A stretch of DNA of 64,000 bases from Limnomonas spitsbergensis (taxonomy: Eukaryota; Chlorophyta; Chlorophyceae; Chlamydomonadales): contig JAYJMM010000117.1 of the NCBI GenBank assembly GCA_037349105.1, positions 558,001-622,000 on the forward strand, read 5' to 3'. Positions within the stretch are counted from its first letter, which is position 1. Every line of letters begins with the position of its first letter. Made by a program: the position numbers and the translations under genes. This document shows, piece by piece, positions 11,013 through 22,972 of the stretch. Under the pieces are notes generated by a model. The model saw only the letters and a list, made by a program, of their open reading frames with translations, was not told where the DNA came from and searched no databases.

Positions 11013-12690
11013 CAGCTTGGAGACCTGCTAAGATTGCCCACCATTGATTACGCACATCCAACAAATAACGTGCACTGATGCATGTCACCCTAGGGAAAAC
11101 TAGACAGCCTGTGGGCCATCTGGGGCCTTCTCTCTGACTTCTTGAACACTTTCTACAACACTTCCCACTGCCCGGGCCTTATGATCTATCCGGAGGGTAC
11201 ATCCGTATACCGGTACCTTGTTGCATTTTATTTGATCCCAACTGTCTCAGGTCCTGGGGCATGTTGTGGGAGTCTTGTTGCTCCTTTTACAACACCTTGT
11301 TTTTCGGAGCCAAGCCAGGGCCATGATTGATGTTTCAGATTTGTTTTCGGGCTTCGTGTTGAAACGAGACTGCTTGATAGTGTGTCAGGGAAGGTTTCAT
11401 TTTTTTAGTTCTGGGGATCGAGCTGGGGATCCCTTTTTGGATCCACGTGGAAGCCTTGAAGCAAAAGCATGCTTTGTTGACCAAAAGGCATTCGATCAGA
11501 AGCGATCTTCCCATCACTTGGTAGTGTGTGGGGGGGGGGGGGGACTGCGTGGCGGGCTTCCCCCCACTACTGAAGGATAGTCGATAATGTACCGGAATCC
11601 TTTTGGGGTGGTCTATCAGATTGGCACAGTCACCGAATGATCGCGTGACAGGTCCCACCATGCACAGATGCCTTCTGTGAAGTTTTACATTCCTGCGGGG
11701 CATCACATTTGATGCACGCCTGCTCTGATGAAATCATGTAAGATCGAATTTGATGACTTGTCCTTGATCTTTTAAATGCAGTGGAGTCTTCGTCACAGAC
11801 CGTGTACATACAGCTATGCTATGTCAGCTCTGCAGAAGCGGTGGATGGCATGCGGACAGTCTGCCACTCTGCCCCCTGACCAGCATGCATTACAGATATA
11901 TTGGCCGGTATAACGAGAGAGGAGGGGTCTGGACATAGAGCCCGGTCATCCTGCATTCTTTGGTTCATTTGAGATGCCGGGATGGGCTGTGGTGCTTCCT
12001 TGGGGATACGTTATGCTCCTCTACTTTGAAGGTACTGTGCCCGTGTTTCTGTAAGCCGAGCTACGCCCTGAGGCCACTTTCTGCAGTAACAAGGGGGGGG
12101 CGTGTACTCGTGACTCCTTGTGTATCAGTCACTGGTACCGGCAGCTGCTGAAATCAGGGGAGTGCCACGGGCGCCGGTTGCCCTGCTGAGATAAAGAAAG
12201 AGCGATTCGCACATCGTTAGGGATAAGCACGTTGCGGCCGAGATACGAACCTCCGGAAGCTGCACACCACCCTGCGGCCTGGGGGTGGAAACTGCGGTTC
12301 TCGAGAGCCAAGATTGTCACACTGTCCCGACACTTTTCCTCTCTTTTCCCCACTCTCCAGTGATTTTTACTTAAATGTCGTCATTGCGGCACTCTTCACA
12401 AGAACCAAATCCGCTTCCTTACCTCCCTCTGCAATCGAACCCTGACACTCTGCGAAATCCCATATCTCGGTGAGTCCCAAGTTTAAGCCCAGGAAATCGG
12501 GGTCGCACCATCCCTCCCGGCCGCGGCCTTTGCGGTCCCGATGAGGGTCCCAACCACCGGTACAGCCACCGGTCCCGAACCATCATTCGATCCATACCTG
12601 TGAAATGTACCATGCAGTGAAGTCCAAGGAAACAAATTAAGCCTGGCCACCAAATGCCCAACATCTGCATAAATTTGGCCTTGCCATCAT
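11013..12690. other. Intergenic region, no gene seen
   Basis: Mixed-composition DNA with a G run at 11530-11542 and a TACCGGTA palindrome at 11208. Open frames up to 123 codons look random, with no domain or plausible splice chain. The last part (about 12697-12835) is homologous to the region upstream of the other GGPP-repeat gene copy, so it is probably 5' UTR or promoter of the next feature. Confidence 0.4.
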
Positions 12691-12835
12691 ACTTTCATGA
12701 GATCCTCCTGTCCAATGCTGCTGCAAATAACAGCTCCTGATTTCCTGCCCCACAGGCCCACACAGATAGCCACTCAGTGCTACCTGTGCCCACATCCAGC
12801 CAACCCATCACTGGTTATCCACAAAGCAGCGAAAC

Positions 12836-13901
12836 ATGTCCAAAGGCTGGAGCTTTATGAGCTCCTCACTCCTGGTTATGCTCCTCATCTTGGTACTGGG
12901 AGCAACTTCAGCCTTCAGGAGTAGGAACACCACATTCCAGCAGAAACGCCACCTCCGGAGGCCCTCCATGCAACCAGACCAGGGTCGGCGGACCATCCAG
13001 GAACGAGCCAACCCCATCCACTCGACTCTCCCTTCAGGCCGGCCCTCCCGGTGACATCATCCGCAATGGCGGTCCTCCCGGTGACATCGTCCGCAATGGC
13101 GGCCCTCCTCACCATCAGCGCGGCGGACCTCCCACCAGCGACACCGGCCCCTCCATACGCCGCTCCCTTCAGGGTGGCCCTCCTGGTGACAGATTCAAGA
13201 CTGGCGGCCCTCCCCATGACATCATCCGCAGTGGCGGCCCTCCTGGTGACAGCATCAGGGATGGCGGCCCTCCTCGCCAGCAGCGCGGCGGACCTCCCAC
13301 CAGTGACATCAGTCCCTCTACTCGCCGCTCCCTTCTGGGTAGCCCTCCCGGTGACAGGGCTGAGAATGGCGGCCCTCCCCATGAGCTCATCCGCAATGGC
13401 GGTCCTCCCGGTGACATCGTCCAGAATGGTGGCCCTCCTCACCAGCAGCGCAGCGGACCTCCCAAGAGCGAGCCCGGCCCCTCCACTCGCCGCTCCCTTC
13501 TGGGTTGCCCTTCCTGTGACAAGACTGGTGGCCCTCCCGGTGACATCATCCGTAATGGCGGCCCTCCTCGCCAGCAGCGCGGCGGACCTCCCATGAACGA
13601 GCCCAGCCCCTCCACTCGCCGCTCCCTTCAGGGTAGCCCTCCTGGTGACAGGTTCAAGACTGGCGGCCCTCCCCATGACATCATCCGCAGTGGCGGACCT
13701 CCTGGTGACAGCATCAGATATGGCGGCCCTCCTCGCCAGAAGCGCGACGGACCTCCCACTAGTGACATCAGTCCCTCTTCTCGCCGCTCCCTTCTGGGTG
13801 GCCCTCCCAGTGACAAGATCAAGATTGGCGGCCCTCCCGGTGATATCATCATGAATGGTGGCCCTCCCAGCCAGCAGCGAGGTGGGCCTCCCCTTGCCTA
13901 A
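12836..13901 (+). pseudogene. Secreted Gly-Gly-Pro-Pro repeat protein, copy 1, frameshifted
   Basis: The ATG at 12836 opens MSKGWSFMSSSLLVMLLILV, a strong signal peptide. The protein should continue into Asn/Arg-rich linkers separated by GGPP, with units such as GGPPGDIIRNGGPP, up to a stop at 13899-13901. The signal-peptide frame and the GGPP frame differ by one base. Compared with the copy at 24840-25169, this copy has seven extra bases just after GGAGCAACTTCAG (a short duplication containing CTTCAG), which shifts the frame so that reading from the ATG ends at 13054. The GGPP frame is open from about 12918. No intron of plausible size can repair it. Family role unknown; signal peptide and Gly/Pro repeats suggest a wall or matrix protein. 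Confidence 0.6.
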
Positions 13902-13905
13902 TGGT
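13030..13905 (+). repeat. GGPP-encoding repeat array of copy 1
   Basis: Units of 39-45 bases end in GGCGGCCCTCC-type codons for Gly-Gly-Pro-Pro, grouped into higher-order blocks of about 200-240 bases that start at CGCCGCTCCCTTC (RRSL). Long frames on the opposite strand and in the other phases here, rich in RRA or SSA, are shadows of this repetition. Confidence 0.8.
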
Positions 13906-14849
13906 TTCAATTTGGGGGCCTGTCGCAACAAGATTGACAGTCTATTTCTCAAATCTACCTCATTGCCCAGGAGATACCATTATCCCTGGTGTATTATTTG
14001 TATCCTTGTTCTCCGGGTACAAACTTTGGTTCACTTAATTATGTACACCAGTCCCGGTTGGCTAATTTTTAAACTCGTGGCCTATTAATTCATCTGTGCA
14101 TAGCTTTGACATGTAGCCAAACAGCTTGAAGGTGTACTTAAGGTACCGGTAGTGCACTTTTCATTATGCTGATGTAGACTCCAACTCTCCATGCAGTACC
14201 AACATATTTCTCATTGTTACCGGTATTAAGCATGTGCTTACGTGCCATACTTTCCCAATTCAAAAGCTGTAAACAAACTGGCATGATCCAATTACAATGT
14301 TTCTCGGGCATTTACGTGGCATGCCTTCGTTCATTCAAAAATCGGCAGCATCCCAGCTCTAGTTGTACCCATGTCCACATCCAATTCGTCAGCAGCCCAA
14401 CAAATGTGTTGTGGGCCATTATAGTTTAGTCCCCACACTATTCCTAGCCGCAACATCAGATGGGGTGCATTCCCGGGCCACAGCTTGTCATCAGTGGTTA
14501 GTTGTGTGTTGGTTGTAAGCCCATGTATAGCTCTGGTTCTTGCTCGCTGTCCCAGTTTATAAAGTGCCTGAGCGAGTTTGCAGTCACCTGTCTCATGCAT
14601 AAATTGAAACACTGCAGTGTCCAGATCAGTCCAGACGATCAATGACGTCAACAGAGAATACATTTATCTTACATTGCAGCCAGAGATTGCAGCTTCTGAG
14701 TGCATCCTCTTACATTGCAGCCAATTATCATGTGAATAATATACACACAGATTCATCACATCTGACCAGATCAAAATCAGAGATCGAAATCAGCCTATTT
14801 TGAGCAGGGCCCAGAGGTATTCAGGTACCGGTATCACGTTATTCATATA

Positions 14850-15472
14850 CCGTAAAACCACTTTGACTCCGCTCGTAATTAAATAATTATTGGGGTGCGC
14901 GGACATGGCTGCGCGCTAATATTAATTCGAAAATTGCCGCTGCGCGGAGCGTCAGTCAGGTGCCCAAACAACTAATTGGGGGTGCGCGGTATAAATTAAA
15001 AACAGCACTTTTTACAAAAATTCGCGCGCTAGCGCACGAATGTTTGATTCGACATCCGTTCAGTCATCCTTGTCAAGTGTGCCCAAATAGCCCTGCAAAG
15101 TAACACTACTGATGACTCAAATGAGCACTACCGGTACTCATAGCTAGCATTACTGTTCAGTTCAGCCTCCATCCATTCGGCTCGCCAGTCGAATCGCCAA
15201 CGCCTATCCTCGGCCTGCTCAGCCTTCCAATTCTCCTCAGCCTCCCTCGCCTCTTTCAGGCTTTTAACTAAGTTTTACTGTACTGGCTGAAAGTGCTGCG
15301 CGGAAGGAAATTTAAATTATTTTTAGTGATGCGCGATGTTAAATTAGTTTACCTGCTGCGCGACGTTAAATTAAATTAAAATTTCGTTGCTTTTTCTAAA
15401 TTGTTTTTTAGGTGCGCGACGGAAAAAAAAATCTTTTATTTTGGGGTGCGCGGAGTCTAAGTGGTTTTACGG
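14850..15472. mobile_element. MITE with 24-25-bp terminal inverted repeats and TA duplication
   Basis: The left end CCGTAAAACCACTTTGACTC and the reverse complement of the right end CCGTAAAACCACTTAGACTC differ at one position, and the match continues through CGC. TA flanks both ends (14848-14849, 15473-15474). The interior alternates AT-rich DNA with repeated GGTGCGCGG or CTGCGCGA words, many followed by runs such as GTTAAATTAAA. No transposase frame is present. Confidence 0.75.
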
Positions 15473-15474
15473 TA

Positions 15475-17640
15475 GTTGCATGACCAGATCATGCAAAACG
15501 TTTGGCAGGGCGCCCCTGACGCCGCTGCACTTAAGGAGCAGGGGGGCATCTGTAGGTGCCGTGGTGAGGTCCCAGCAACATGCGCTCGACAGGAGGCCTC
15601 TGCCATCATTGCAGGCTTCGAACACGCAAGGATGCCTAGGAAGCCTTGTGTGCCAGGCAGGATAACTCGGCCACACAGGCAGTGGGCGGCCGAGACTTTC
15701 TGATCAGGACCTAGAGCCCTAGAGAGGTAGAGATGAAACGTCGTTGATATGCTGGGCTGGGCACCCTCATTGCAGTTAGCGTGGAACAGTAGGCCTGTGC
15801 CGCCACAGGCCGCAAGCCAGGCACCGTCGAAATTGCTGGTATCGGGCTGGGCGCCCCTGACACAAAGAGAGGCGGACTGGATGCCTTTGTTGCCACCATG
15901 GACACCGAGCAGTGGAGCAGGGCACTGTCCCCCGCCTATGGCTCCAACTGCAGGTGCGGCCATGGGCCTGAACCGGAATAGGGGTGCGGCGGAGAGGCAC
16001 ATTGGCCAAGGAGGGCCTATTCACTTGACGGGGGCTTCCTATTCACTCAATCACCCGCTCCCATTTGTCCAATGAACAAATACGGCCGACAAATCTCATG
16101 GTAATGACGTGCGTGACACCTCTGGGCCCTGCTAAAAAGAAAGCTCGGCCTCTGCTAGGATATTCAAGAGAAATGGCGCGAGAGAAAATAAAGGAAAGAG
16201 TCTCCCATACATCTCATGTGATGGTTCAAACAGATATGATTGAGCCTACCCAGGTTGAGCCATCAATCAATGACATTGCACCTCGGGGCCATGCTGAAAA
16301 GGCTCGGCCGTGTGGGCGCCTGCCTGTCTGGACCATCAGTAGCTTTGGGGATGTTCGCTAACGTTATTTTTTTAACTGGGCCACATTTTGGCGTGATCTG
16401 GTCAGGCGTTACAACTTCTCGCACGTAGTTTTTTCCTGCTGCCGTTATAGAGATGCAGTCTGGAGGATAGGCATTTCATGTAATTTCGTAGTCGAGCGGA
16501 GCATTGCAATTAATGCATGGAACAGATGGCCTGGGCACTAAATACAGTTGGAAACGTGAGAAAGAAAACCAAGGTAGCACGATATAGTAAGTCATCATAT
16601 CATATTCATATCGATTAACTTAACTACCGTATGCTTGTGTTGTGGCAATATCGCTTGTTGATTCCATATCTGGAAAGTCCACGGACTGATATGAGGGAAT
16701 TTGAGCTCCAAAGCAAAACCTCCCATGTTAACCCCCTGATAAGGTCTGTCAAAAATACTATGTCAGACGATATGATATGATATGATGGCCCAAAAGACTA
16801 TGTCGTGCTATTTTGAAGAAAACGGTGTCCCTCATTGGCTGACCACTGACATACAACCACTGACAAAAATGGCGTAGGAATGACTGATACGCTATAGTGC
16901 AGCATGGAAGTGTCGAGAGGCTTGGGGTGACCTGCTGCCTAATTTCGTGCATGGCTGTCAAACTAAGTGTTAACATGCGAAGAACAGGAGCTGCGGGGTT
17001 CGCAGATTTGCATCACAATTAATGAGCTAAGGCAGCCAGTGTTATCTGTGCAAGAGGTCACATCATATCGTTTGCATCGTCATGATGCCAGATTGCTTAC
17101 AGCTTCTGCATTCGAAAGCGCAGCTTCAATGCCGCAGTTAAGCACATAACACCTCTGAGCCATGCTTAAAAAGCTCGGCCGTATGGGCACCCGACTGTCT
17201 GGTAGGGAGGAAAATAAACTTAAGGCTAGAGGAAAAAGAAAGAAACAGAAGGAAAAAGGAGAAGGAAAGCGTAGCTTCAATGCCGTGGTCAGTAAGATTA
17301 TTTTGAGCACTACCGAGAGTGACCCGTGGTAAATGGGAAAAATTGGTTCGAGTTACCCACCGTACCCTAATAAGCTGCAGTTGCCATAGCGGTTGACGCC
17401 TGTGGCGTCAATGCCTGTTCCGAGAGAGATTGAACTATAAAGGGGACGCTGAATTCAGTTTGCCTGGAAGTTGTTCCCGCTGTATTCCAAAGCTGCTGCC
17501 TACCGTATGTTAATAATACAACTTGTTTGTAAGGTACCGGTGACCGGGAACGGGGTAATTAAATACCGTTATTCGAAAAAAGGCATGAAAGTAACGTGTC
17601 TACATAAGGAGAACTAAGAGAACAAAAAACTGTCTTAGAA
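15475..17640. other. Repeat-rich intergenic DNA
   Basis: No gene is supported. S1-type repeats lie at about 16103-16180, 16275-16335 and 17143-17275 (+). A pair of overlapping frames at 15457-16075 on both strands reaches 181 codons but has no recognisable domain and begins inside the preceding MITE. Short GATATGATAT-type runs occur near 16600 and 16770. Confidence 0.4.
17143..17275 (+). repeat. SINE-like dispersed repeat, family S1
   Basis: It shares CACCTCTGAGCCATGCTTAA, the AAGCTCGGCCGTATGGGC segment, ACTGTCTGGTAGGGAGG and the A/G-rich tail with the copies at 6055 and 28803. Confidence 0.6.
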
Positions 17641-17689
17641 TACCATCTAAAATGATACTACGTACTAGAGGAACGATATATGAAGAATA

Positions 17690-18010
17690 TATACATATAT
17701 GTGGAGCGTAAGGGAACAAATAGTACACCGGAGATGAGGGTATTGCTTGGGCGAGGTAGATGAGAAAAAAACCAAGGGTGCCGCGGTAGGCAAGGAAGCC
17801 GCCGTACTACTAGATCTTTCGAAAGTCCAAAGTATCTCACCAGGAGGGCCAACACTCCAGATCCAGTCATCATTGCAGATCCCATCACTAGATCCGCTGT
17901 ACTGCTTGCACAGTGGTCCACTATTCCGAACCATGTTACCAGGAGGGCCATCATTCCAGATCCCGTTACTAGCAGGGCCATCATGGCATCATTCCTGACC
18001 ATGTCCACAA
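17690..18010 (-). pseudogene. Decayed third copy of the GGPP-repeat gene 3' end
   Basis: Read on the minus strand, fragments such as NDGPPGNMVRNSGP and SVGPPGEI keep the GGPP unit pattern but change phase and lack most units. The following DNA (CTCCGGTGTACTATTTGTTCC) matches the sequence after copy 1 (CCTGGTGTATTATTTGTATCC). No signal-peptide exon was found. Confidence 0.5.
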
Positions 18011-18643
18011 GTGGAGAGGCATGGATCAGGTGTCAGGAGAGGGATGTTCAGCATGGGCAAGGAGGAAAAGCGAGGACGGATATAAGACGCACGGCTATAT
18101 ATGGGTAAAAGGGTGATGGACAATCCCGGAGAGAGGAGGCTACACTGGTTTTAAGGAAGGGGGCGGGCACCAGGTGGTCTCATGCCAACAACAATTAGAG
18201 GGTCCACAGAGGTGTGGAGAAGGATTTCAAAGGAGAGGCAGGGGCGAGCACACCGGCAACAAGAGTTCAGACCCGGCATGGCACTGGATAATACCGTCCG
18301 ACAACCAGAGACAGAAAGAAAGCTACGCAGGGCAGGGGCGTGGGGACTTAAGGAAACAGTGCTGCAGGGTTAGGGTTCCAAACCCAATACCAAGGCAGGC
18401 TGTGCTGAGTGTGCTCCACAACGCCATTCCAATGCATGCTTATTTGTGTACACATTACAGTGCTTCAGCTACAGTTCAGTACATCAAGGCATATTGAAGC
18501 AGCATGCCCTGTTGCTTGCCTGGGCCTCCGGCTGCATGCTGGTCAAGGTTTGGTCCCCATTGGCCAAGTGGCCGCTGCACAGCAGCCCTCCGTAGCTGAC
18601 ATGATGCACAGCAAACAAATGCTCTGCACTGGAGCCTGGGGCT

Positions 18644-20462
18644 CTAGTATGAACCCACCCTCTTGAGCTCGTCTCCAGAACACATCTTCTTTGGGTTGAA
18701 CTCGTCAACACCAAGCGCTCCTGATAGTAATCCACAGGGAAAGCCGGCAGGAGCGGTGGCCCCGGCAGAGAAGGCGCCACAAAAGGCCTGCGGTCGCTTC
18801 TGGCATGCAGCCATGTGCTGCATCGGCTGCGTCTGCCCGGGCAGCATCTGCTGAGGGTACTGCATGGGAATGTTGTACTGCTGGCGCTGCATCATGTTGT
18901 ACTGCTGGTGCTGCAGGGGCATGTTGTACTGCATCATGCCGCCAGGATTTGGAATCATGCCAGGATGGCTGGATGCCATACCACCAGAGTTTGGCACCAT
19001 GCAGCTGCTGGGGTTTGGCACCATGTTGCTGCCAGGGTTTGGCACCATGTTGCTGCCAGGATTTGGCACCATGCTGCTGCCAGGGTTTGGCACCATGCAG
19101 CTGCTAGGGTTTGGCACCATGCTGCTGCTAGGGTTTGGCACCATGTTGCTGCTAGGGTTTGGCACCATGCTATTGCCAGGGTTTGGCACCATGTTGCTGC
19201 CAGGATTTGACACGATGCTACTGTCAGAGTTTGGCACCAGGCCACTGCCAGGGTTTGGCACCATGGTACTGTCAGGGTTTGGCACCATGCCACTGCCAGG
19301 GTATGGCACCATGGTACTGCCAGGGTTTGGCACCATGTTGCTGCCAGGTTTCGGCATCATGCTGCCACCCCAGTTGCCACCAACACAGCCTGAGAAGGGG
19401 AACAAGCCGGAGAAATCCTGCATCCGTGTCGGCTCCTGCTCGAGCCACATGGCGCCCATGCTTACGCTTTGCTGCTCAGCGTGCTTGCGCCTGACGTGCT
19501 CTCTCACGGGCCCGCAAATCGGACACCATTGCTCCTGTTCAGGTCGGGAGGCGCAGGCAGCAAGGCTGCATTTAGAATGGCCCATACCCGCTGGGCGCTC
19601 GGCTGCGGGCTGGTAGGGGATTGCTAAGCTCAATTCCAGCGACCATGCACAGCCAGGACCATGGTGCAGCCATGCCACCCTCCTATGTGAGGGGGGCAGG
19701 AACATGGAGCCCGGCAATCTAGACAGGGGGAGAGAGAGGATTGAGTGGTGCGTTCCATCCCTCAACCTCAGGCAGCAAGGCTGAGTAAAGAGCTGCTATG
19801 GAGCAAGAGCAAGGGGGGGGCAGGGAGGGGCCAGGGTACACGACGCAGTTGTAGCGGCATGATCAATATTTATGGGCGATGACGGCAATGAGGTGAAGTA
19901 AGGGGAGGTCGTATGCTCCTGCTGGGGCCTGTGCGCCTGCTGGGGACCGATTCAGTATGGATGCCTCGTAGGGGGTCGAATGACACAGGAAGCTCCCTGT
20001 CATAGGAAGCTTCCTTCTTATTTGATCACAGCAGAAGGCTTGCCAGCAGCAGCAGCTGCCCTTTGCTAACAGCCCAGCATCCAGTGTTAATATCCTTGTA
20101 CCCACAGATCCAGCAACCCCAGGCCTAAAATCCTCACAGCCACGACCTTCAACAGGCCAACCCTGGGTCCTACAAGGCTATACACCGCAGGCAGGTCACA
20201 GATCGGCTTCAGGTCACACCTGGCACTTCTGATGGTGCTTGAGCAGAGCCTTCAAGTCGATGCAGCTCGAAAATTCACACATTGGATGTTGGCACTGCAG
20301 TATGTGGTGCCAAAGCTGCTTCCCAAACGAGCACTGTTTTCTGAGCAGACATTCCTGCTCAGGCAGCCGGCACTTGGCGCAGTGACGCAGGAATAGCAGC
20401 CAGCGCTGCTTCGTGGTCACCAGAGAGCTCTCGTCCTCAGGATCGCCACCTGCGCCCAACAT
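18644..20462 (-). CDS. TAZ zinc-finger protein with MVPNPGS octapeptide repeats
   Basis: Two exons, 20462-20220 and 19534-18644, join in phase 0 (CAG|GTGTGA donor, GAACAG acceptor) to give 377 residues. Together they complete a TAZ-type finger. RWLLFLRHCAKC and the following Cys residues form the first His-Cys3 site. LWHHILQCQHPMCEFSSC forms the second. KHHQKCQ|EQWCPICGPVREHVR, split by the intron, forms the third. This is the fold of the CBP/p300 TAZ domains that bind transcription activators. No acetyltransferase, BTB or bromodomain is visible. The second exon then encodes about 15 copies of a variable Ser-x-Met-Val-Pro-Asn-Pro-Gly octapeptide and a Gln/Met-rich tail, likely disordered. A nuclear adaptor role is inferred. 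The start ATG at 20462 is plausible, but further upstream exons cannot be excluded. Confidence 0.65.
18990..19375 (-). repeat. 24-bp tandem repeat coding the octapeptide
   Basis: On the plus strand the unit reads close to GGGTTTGGCACCATGNTGCTGCCA. Substitutions concentrate at the codon for the second Ser/Gly/Asn position. The frame is preserved throughout, so expansion occurs in 24-bp steps. Confidence 0.85.
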
Positions 20463-22713
20463 TCTTCCGTGACCGATAGATTATTCTATTACACTTTGGC
20501 TACAGTTCATCTGCATCGCCTACTGCTGAGGAGCCTGCCGCTGCAAGCCTGCAAGTCCTGCTGCTATGGCTACCTGCGCCAAGGAATCTTTGGTCACTGA
20601 CGATGCAGTACCGTGGGCGAGAGGTGCCTTCTGCAGCCCAACCCTTCATTAGGTTACCCTGATAAATGACCATAATGGCCACATGGCAAGAAATGCTTGC
20701 CACATGCTATTGAGGTCGCTCATGCTGAGTGCCAGATCCAAAGTTCATTGGCCTGACCTGATGGCTGCATGGACCCAGATCCTGACGAAGAGGCTAAGCC
20801 CCCTGCAGGCAAAACAAGTCGTTAGCAAGGTCATGGTGGCGCTGAGAGGTCCGTGTTCTGTCCTTCAGACCAGTCGATGCTCGAGGTAAGACGCACCAGA
20901 GACGACAGGCACGGGCTGTGGGGCGACAGTTTGCGACATCTGCGGAAGCTGGAGTTCACGACCCGGTCCACTCTTCATTGGCAACATCCCCGAGCTTGGC
21001 AGCATTCCTGTGCTTTCCATTGGTACAAATGCCTGTGCTGGCTGGCCAACGCTGTTCATTGATCTTGGAAACCACATCTAATAGAGTGACACTGAAAGGA
21101 AGTTAGGCACGTGGGAAGGATCGAAGCTGGGGAACTGGAGCATGGAGCACTGGCATAATGAGACATCGTGAATCATATCTCACCTCCTATGATTGACACG
21201 GTTTGGGAAGAAGGTTCAACCTGCAGCACAAATAATCTGAATACATAACACGATCCACTCTCTGAGTTCCACGTCATGACTCATGAGCTATTAGTTTCAC
21301 ACAAGCCGCTACACCTTTTTGACGGACCCCCCCGCCCGGCCGCGGCCGCGGCCGTCCCTGCTCCCGCCCCCAAGCGTCTTGCAGGTCCCGGAATGCTCTC
21401 TAACTTCCCTAAAATTGAATGTCGAGGCTGCAAATGATAAAGTACGCCACACCCGGCTAGGTTGTAGGCTTACGGCAGGCTGACACAGGGGGCTGACAGG
21501 TGCCAAGATTCAAATTCGCCATCCTCTGACGAAACGGATTTGGGAGGGCAGTGATCGCCACACGCAGCCTAAGTACGTTCTTAACATCTTCAGACAAATA
21601 TTGCTGTCAATAATGCGTTTATATGAATTATGAAAAAGTGCTGGCTGTGCCTCTGAGTGCACTCTAGTCTCTAGCAGCCAACCTTCCACCCTTGGTACCC
21701 CTGGCTGGCTGGCTGGCCTGGCCTGACATAAGCTGGATGTGCTCTTTTAAATCGTCGCATAGAGATCTTATTAGGATATCCAAGGTGTCCCAGCTCTGAA
21801 CCTGAGGAAGCACGTCTGCCATGTACGACCGGCATACTGGTTTGCATGGTAGTAAAAGGGAGTAACAGGTGCGTGCATGCCATGAATGAACCAGGATACC
21901 CGTTGTGTACCTGGCCCGCTGTTACATGCAGCACATGCACAGGGACGCAACATGCGTGCTACAAGCAGTTTTACCATGACACCATGTCCAGACCTGCACG
22001 TACCTTAGTACGCACGTAAAGCCCGCATGCATGGTGTAAGCACTCCATATATATAACCTGGAAGGGCGGCCGACATGGCATGAGTCATTCCATGCGCATA
22101 CATATCGGCTGCCAGCGATGTTGGGCTAGGGGGGACGGCGAGCATGTGGAGGATGAGCTATATGCTTGCTTCCAATGCCCTTGCGTACATGAAAAGCTGA
22201 GGGAGCGGGGACGAGCAGGGCCCCCGGACGGCACCACACTTCCACGAGTTGTACCAAATTTTCCACAAAAGCTAGGGCATGGCTGAGGTGCCAGATTTCG
22301 TAGATTTCGTTGAGGCCTAGAGGTTTCAAAGGCTGGGGATTCCTTCTAGTGTCCTTAATTTCCAGCCTTTTGTCTGTCCATTCACTGATTTCCCCTTTTT
22401 CTTCCTTCCCGACCCATTTATTTCCTAACAGCATAGTTGGGCACCCACGTGGCCGAGCCTTCTTGAGCAGGGTCTAGACATGGATCATCATAGGCATATC
22501 GGTTGCCATGCCCTTGTAAGGGCTTTTTATCGGTGGGTTCAGGAGGCGCAACAATTGCATGCTGCCATGCATTATCGGCGTGCACAATTCATGGACCAGT
22601 AGGGCATGGCTTTAGGTGGAATCTCGTAGCAGGATTATGTGCAGGCTAATACTGTGTATACTAATACTTGAACTCGCCTGCAAAGTGGTCCAGGTAAGAA
22701 CAAGACGCAGGGA
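20463..22713. other. Intergenic region
   Basis: A Gln/Pro-rich minus frame at 20865-21077 could be an upstream exon of the TAZ gene but has no clear splice partner. A pure GC stretch (GGCCGCGGCCGCGGCCG) lies near 21340. An S1-type repeat in minus orientation lies at about 22375-22490. No other gene is supported. Confidence 0.35.
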
Positions 22714-22972
22714 CAGTGTTGGGCAATTGCACCGTAAAATGAATTCAGTGTAGAACTTTGGCTGAAAATTCACTGTGCAATATGACCTTAAAATGACCGT
22801 AAATGGACATTTTCTCCGTGCAATGTTCACTTTGAATATCAAAATCGATTTTGAGTGTACAAAGGCGACCCTTCATCGAACCCGAATTTGTAAAACACAT
22901 CGGCAGCTTGTCGAACTAGAAAAAATGTGTAAACCGTAAGAGACCATAAGGACCATAAATTGCCCAACACTG
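22714..22972. mobile_element. hAT-type MITE, 259 bp
   Basis: The terminal inverted repeats are perfect over 15 bases (CAGTGTTGGGCAATT at the left, its complement at the right). The 8 bases before (CGCAGGGA) and after (CGCAGGGT) match at 7 of 8, the 8-bp duplication expected of hAT transposition. Ends starting CAGTG also fit hAT elements. There is no transposase; subterminal ACCGTAA-type words recur. Confidence 0.75.

Noticed and set aside
12915..13952. 345-codon minus frame rich in Arg-Arg-Ala and Gly-Arg
   Set aside because: It is the antisense shadow of the GGPP repeat array. Only the plus frame has a signal peptide and a matching paralogue.
15457..16075. Frames of 108-181 codons on both strands
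   Set aside because: No domain, no splice context, and one frame begins inside a MITE terminal repeat.
17270..17360. Possible tRNA from GGTTCGAGTTACCC
   Set aside because: No matching acceptor stem, D-arm or anticodon arm could be drawn upstream.
18864..19616. 250-codon plus frame with GFGTMLLPGFGT repeats
   Set aside because: Antisense shadow of the TAZ-protein octapeptide array. The minus frame continues a spliced zinc finger.
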